DNA from: CBDCUC01 sp965222485
GTDB taxonomy: Bacteria; Pseudomonadota; Alphaproteobacteria; Rhizobiales; Hyphomicrobiaceae
DNA: 64,000 bases
Direction of reading: 5' to 3'
Assembly: GCA_965222485.1 (NCBI GenBank)
Contig: CBDCUC010000040.1
Coordinates: forward strand, 310,001-374,000
A program made the translations under genes and the position numbers. The notes under the pieces are model-generated. The model saw only the letters and a list, made by a program, of their open reading frames with translations. It did not search any database and was not told the origin of the DNA. Within the stretch, counting starts at the first letter, position 1. The number at the start of each line of letters is the position of its first letter. Below are positions 62,172 to 64,000 of this stretch, piece by piece.

Positions 62172-64000
62172 TTAAACCGCCTTGGCTTTTTTGTGGGCGA
62201 ACTGGCGCTTACCGCGACGTTGCAGTCGATCTTCGTTTTGCGCACGGTCAGGCACACAGCAGATGTCGAATGTCTTATCGAGCAAGGCTTCGGCCTCCAG
62301 CGCCGGCAGAGGTTTGCTGATGAGATATCCTTGGATCTCACCACAGCCCATACCCTGTAGCGTTCTGAGTTGTTCGACCGTTTCGACACCTTCCGCCGTG
62401 GTTTGCAGGTCAAGACAATCTGCAAGTGAAATGATTGCACCGACAATGGCGTCGCGATCGGCCCCATCGCCAAGTTCCTTCACAAAGGATTGGTCGATCT
62501 TAATTTTGTCGAATGGAAAATTGCGCAGGTAACTGAGCGATGAGTAGCCGGTCCCGAAATCGTCCATGGCGATTTCTATGCCGATGTCTTTCAGCCGCCG
62601 CAATCTTGACGTCGTCGCCTCACCGTTGCGCAACAGCGTGCTCTCAGTGATCTCAAGCGACAGCCGGTCCGGTCTGAGTTCTGTTTCTTTCAAAATGCGC
62701 TGGACAATCTGCACGAGCTTCTGCTCATGGAACTGTTGAGGCGACAGATTAACGGCGATACGAACGTCGTTGCCCCATTTGTTGATCTGGCGACACGCTT
62801 CTTCCAAAACCCATTCGCCAATCGGTAGAATGAGTCCTGTGTCTTCCGCCACGGGTACGAAATCGGCAGGGGAGATAAAGCCTCGTTCCGGATGGTTCCA
62901 GCGCAGCAGTGCTTCAAAGCGAGTAATACGTCCGGTCTGAGAGGTCACGATCGGCTGATAGTAGAGCTGCAATTCACGGTTCGTAATTGCATCCGCCAGA
63001 TCCTTCTCCAGCGCCTTGCGTTCCAGCATCTTCTGCACCATGTCGGGCTCGAACAGGCGATAGGTTGCGCGGCCCGCTGCTTTGGCCTGATAAAGCGCAA
63101 TATCCGCATTCTTCAAAAGTTCGTCCGGGCAATCCGAGTCCCGTGGCGCAATTGCGTATCCAACGCTTGCAGTGACGAACGTCTGTTGACCATCGATCAT
63201 GTGCGGGTTTTTCAATAGCGCAACCAGCCGTTGCGCACTTGCGTGGGCTTCCTTTGCGTTACTGATTCCGTGCTGAATGATTGCAAATTCATCGCCACCT
63301 AGGCGCGCCACGATGTCATGCTTACGAATTGATGACGTGAGCCGCTTCGCAACGTTCTTCAGCAATTCGTCGCCAAATGGATGCCCGCGTGTGTCGTTGA
63401 TGGACTTGAAATCATCCAAATCAACGAACAGCACGCCAAATCCTCCGTTCTCAGGAAGGCAGCGCAGAGCTCGGTCAAGCTGCTCGCGAAAAACAGCCCT
63501 GTTTGCGAGGTTCGTCAGCGGATCGTGACGCGCCAGATGCACGATCTTCTGCTCAGCCTTTCTGCGGTCGGTAATATTGGTAAGTGTTCGTACGAAGCCG
63601 CCGTCGATCAATTTCTTGCTGCGAATGTCGAGAACAGTGCCATCTGGTCGTACACGTTCGAACTGACGCACGAAATCTGTTCCGCCAAGAGCGCGCTCGC
63701 GCAAGATGATTGTCTCTGCCGACGCATTCGACGCTGGTTTAAATTCGCCGCGCGACCACAATTTTGAGATCAGACTGTCAAAATTCTCCGTTTCCTTCAC
63801 GTCCTCGTCGGTAAGGCCCATCAATTTCGTCGCTTTGCGGTTGTAGACCGCAAGCTTACGATTTTGATCGACCATGATGATACCCTGGCCCATATTGTTG
63901 AGCGTGAGCTCTAACTCTCGTGATTTGCGCTGGGCACGAGCTTCGTTTTTTGACGCCCTCGTCTGTTCCCGGCTAAGCCTCAGGTGATAGCGAACGCTGG
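62172..64000 (-). CDS. PAS-GGDEF-EAL protein (5' end outside the window)
   Basis: A cyclic-di-GMP enzyme of at least 609 residues. The frame is open to the right edge, so the start is missing. A PAS domain at about the first 130 visible residues (MGQGIIMVDQNRKLAVYN) is followed by a GGDEF domain with RLGGDEFAII and an EAL domain with RFEALLRWNHPERG and DDFGTGYSSLSYLRNFPF. Both catalytic motifs are intact, so it could make and degrade c-di-GMP. The visible N-terminal residues (RSRELELTLNN-like) look like a coiled coil, suggesting more sensor sequence beyond the edge. Confidence 0.95.
   Translation of the reverse strand, partial: SVRYHLRLSREQTRASKNEARAQRKSRELELTLNNMGQGIIMVDQNRKLAVYNRKATKLMGLTDEDVKETENFDSLISKLWSRGEFKPASNASAETIILRERALGGTDFVRQFERVRPDGTVLDIRSKKLIDGGFVRTLTNITDRRKAEQKIVHLARHDPLTNLANRAVFREQLDRALRCLPENGGFGVLFVDLDDFKSINDTRGHPFGDELLKNVAKRLTSSIRKHDIVARLGGDEFAIIQHGISNAKEAHASAQRLVALLKNPHMIDGQQTFVTASVGYAIAPRDSDCPDELLKNADIALYQAKAAGRATYRLFEPDMVQKMLERKALEKDLADAITNRELQLYYQPIVTSQTGRITRFEALLRWNHPERGFISPADFVPVAEDTGLILPIGEWVLEEACRQINKWGNDVRIAVNLSPQQFHEQKLVQIVQRILKETELRPDRLSLEITESTLLRNGEATTSRLRRLKDIGIEIAMDDFGTGYSSLSYLRNFPFDKIKIDQSFVKELGDGADRDAIVGAIISLADCLDLQTTAEGVETVEQLRTLQGMGCGEIQGYLISKPLPALEAEALLDKTFDICCVPDRAQNEDRLQRRGKRQFAHKKAKAV

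Noticed and set aside
61886..62473. 195-codon minus-strand frame
   Set aside because: It overlaps the ends of mbfA and the GGDEF-EAL gene out of frame; no domain.
1..64000. CRISPR arrays, insertion sequences, prophage genes, replication origin
   Set aside because: No regularly spaced repeats, transposase, integrase, phage structural or replication-initiation genes were found.

Overview
The window reads as a chromosomal segment of an alphaproteobacterium, most likely in or near the Hyphomicrobiales. The pointers are: a tRNA-His with the alphaproteobacterial G1-U72/A73 acceptor end; a mesaconyl-CoA-hydratase-like MaoC gene placed directly upstream of sdhCDA; a phasin; a membrane-bound ferritin (MbfA-type); and a TadE/TadG-like protein. 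Base composition is mostly GC-rich, with a visibly AT-richer patch at about 44.85-45.4 kb. No insertion sequence, prophage module, CRISPR array or replication origin was seen. Genus cannot be fixed from the sequence alone.

Layout. 0-9 kb: a NarL-type response regulator with the start of a downstream gene at the left edge; an HxlR regulator divergent from an AhpD/CMD-like gene; katG; an exported intradiol dioxygenase; a flavin/PLP-oxidase-fold protein. 9-16 kb: small membrane proteins, a short-chain dehydrogenase (SDR) whose HxlR regulator is decayed and runs in frame into an exported cyclase, a CBS pair, an SRPBCC protein, a TauE-like permease and an unrecognised 415-residue protein. 16-21.7 kb: an ATPase-permease-HlyD efflux operon and a Usp-Nudix pair. 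21.7-28.2 kb: membrane proteins, a YbaK-like deacylase, a TadG-like protein, a spermidine-synthase-like protein and a histidine phosphatase. 28.4-32.3 kb: mch-sdhC-sdhD-sdhA with no sdhB. 32.3-37.2 kb: an orphan intrinsic terminator, a LysR regulator, a fused sodium:solute symporter and an M15 peptidase. 37.3-43.4 kb: AsmA, a lone Fe3+-type ABC permease, a soluble histidine kinase and a phasin.

43.8-49 kb is the most accessory-looking part. Downstream of tRNA-His lie a TIR-transmembrane protein, a membrane PAS protein, a cyclic-nucleotide-binding protein, and then a compact cassette: a TetR regulator divergent from two tandem 50-residue secreted proteins, followed by an RclC-like (DUF417) membrane protein and a glutaredoxin. 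The two tiny genes are a duplication that carries its own promoter-operator, with palindromes of the GAACC-GGTTC type. I consider this the best candidate for an undescribed system, probably a TetR-controlled envelope or thiol stress response. 49-64 kb: an outer-membrane transporter-like protein, a CmcJ-like oxygenase, a PAN-domain protein, a DsbA/FrnE protein, an AcoR-type sigma-54 activator, a DPPF methyltransferase, a DUF808 protein, a gamma-glutamylcyclotransferase, an SDR with a YxxxR active site, an FMN glutamate-synthase-like protein, MbfA, and a PAS-GGDEF-EAL protein that runs off the right edge.

Redox and iron handling recur (KatG, AhpD-like, glutaredoxin, RclC-like, DsbA/FrnE, MbfA, Fe3+ permease), together with C4 and acetyl-CoA metabolism (mch, sdh, phasin).
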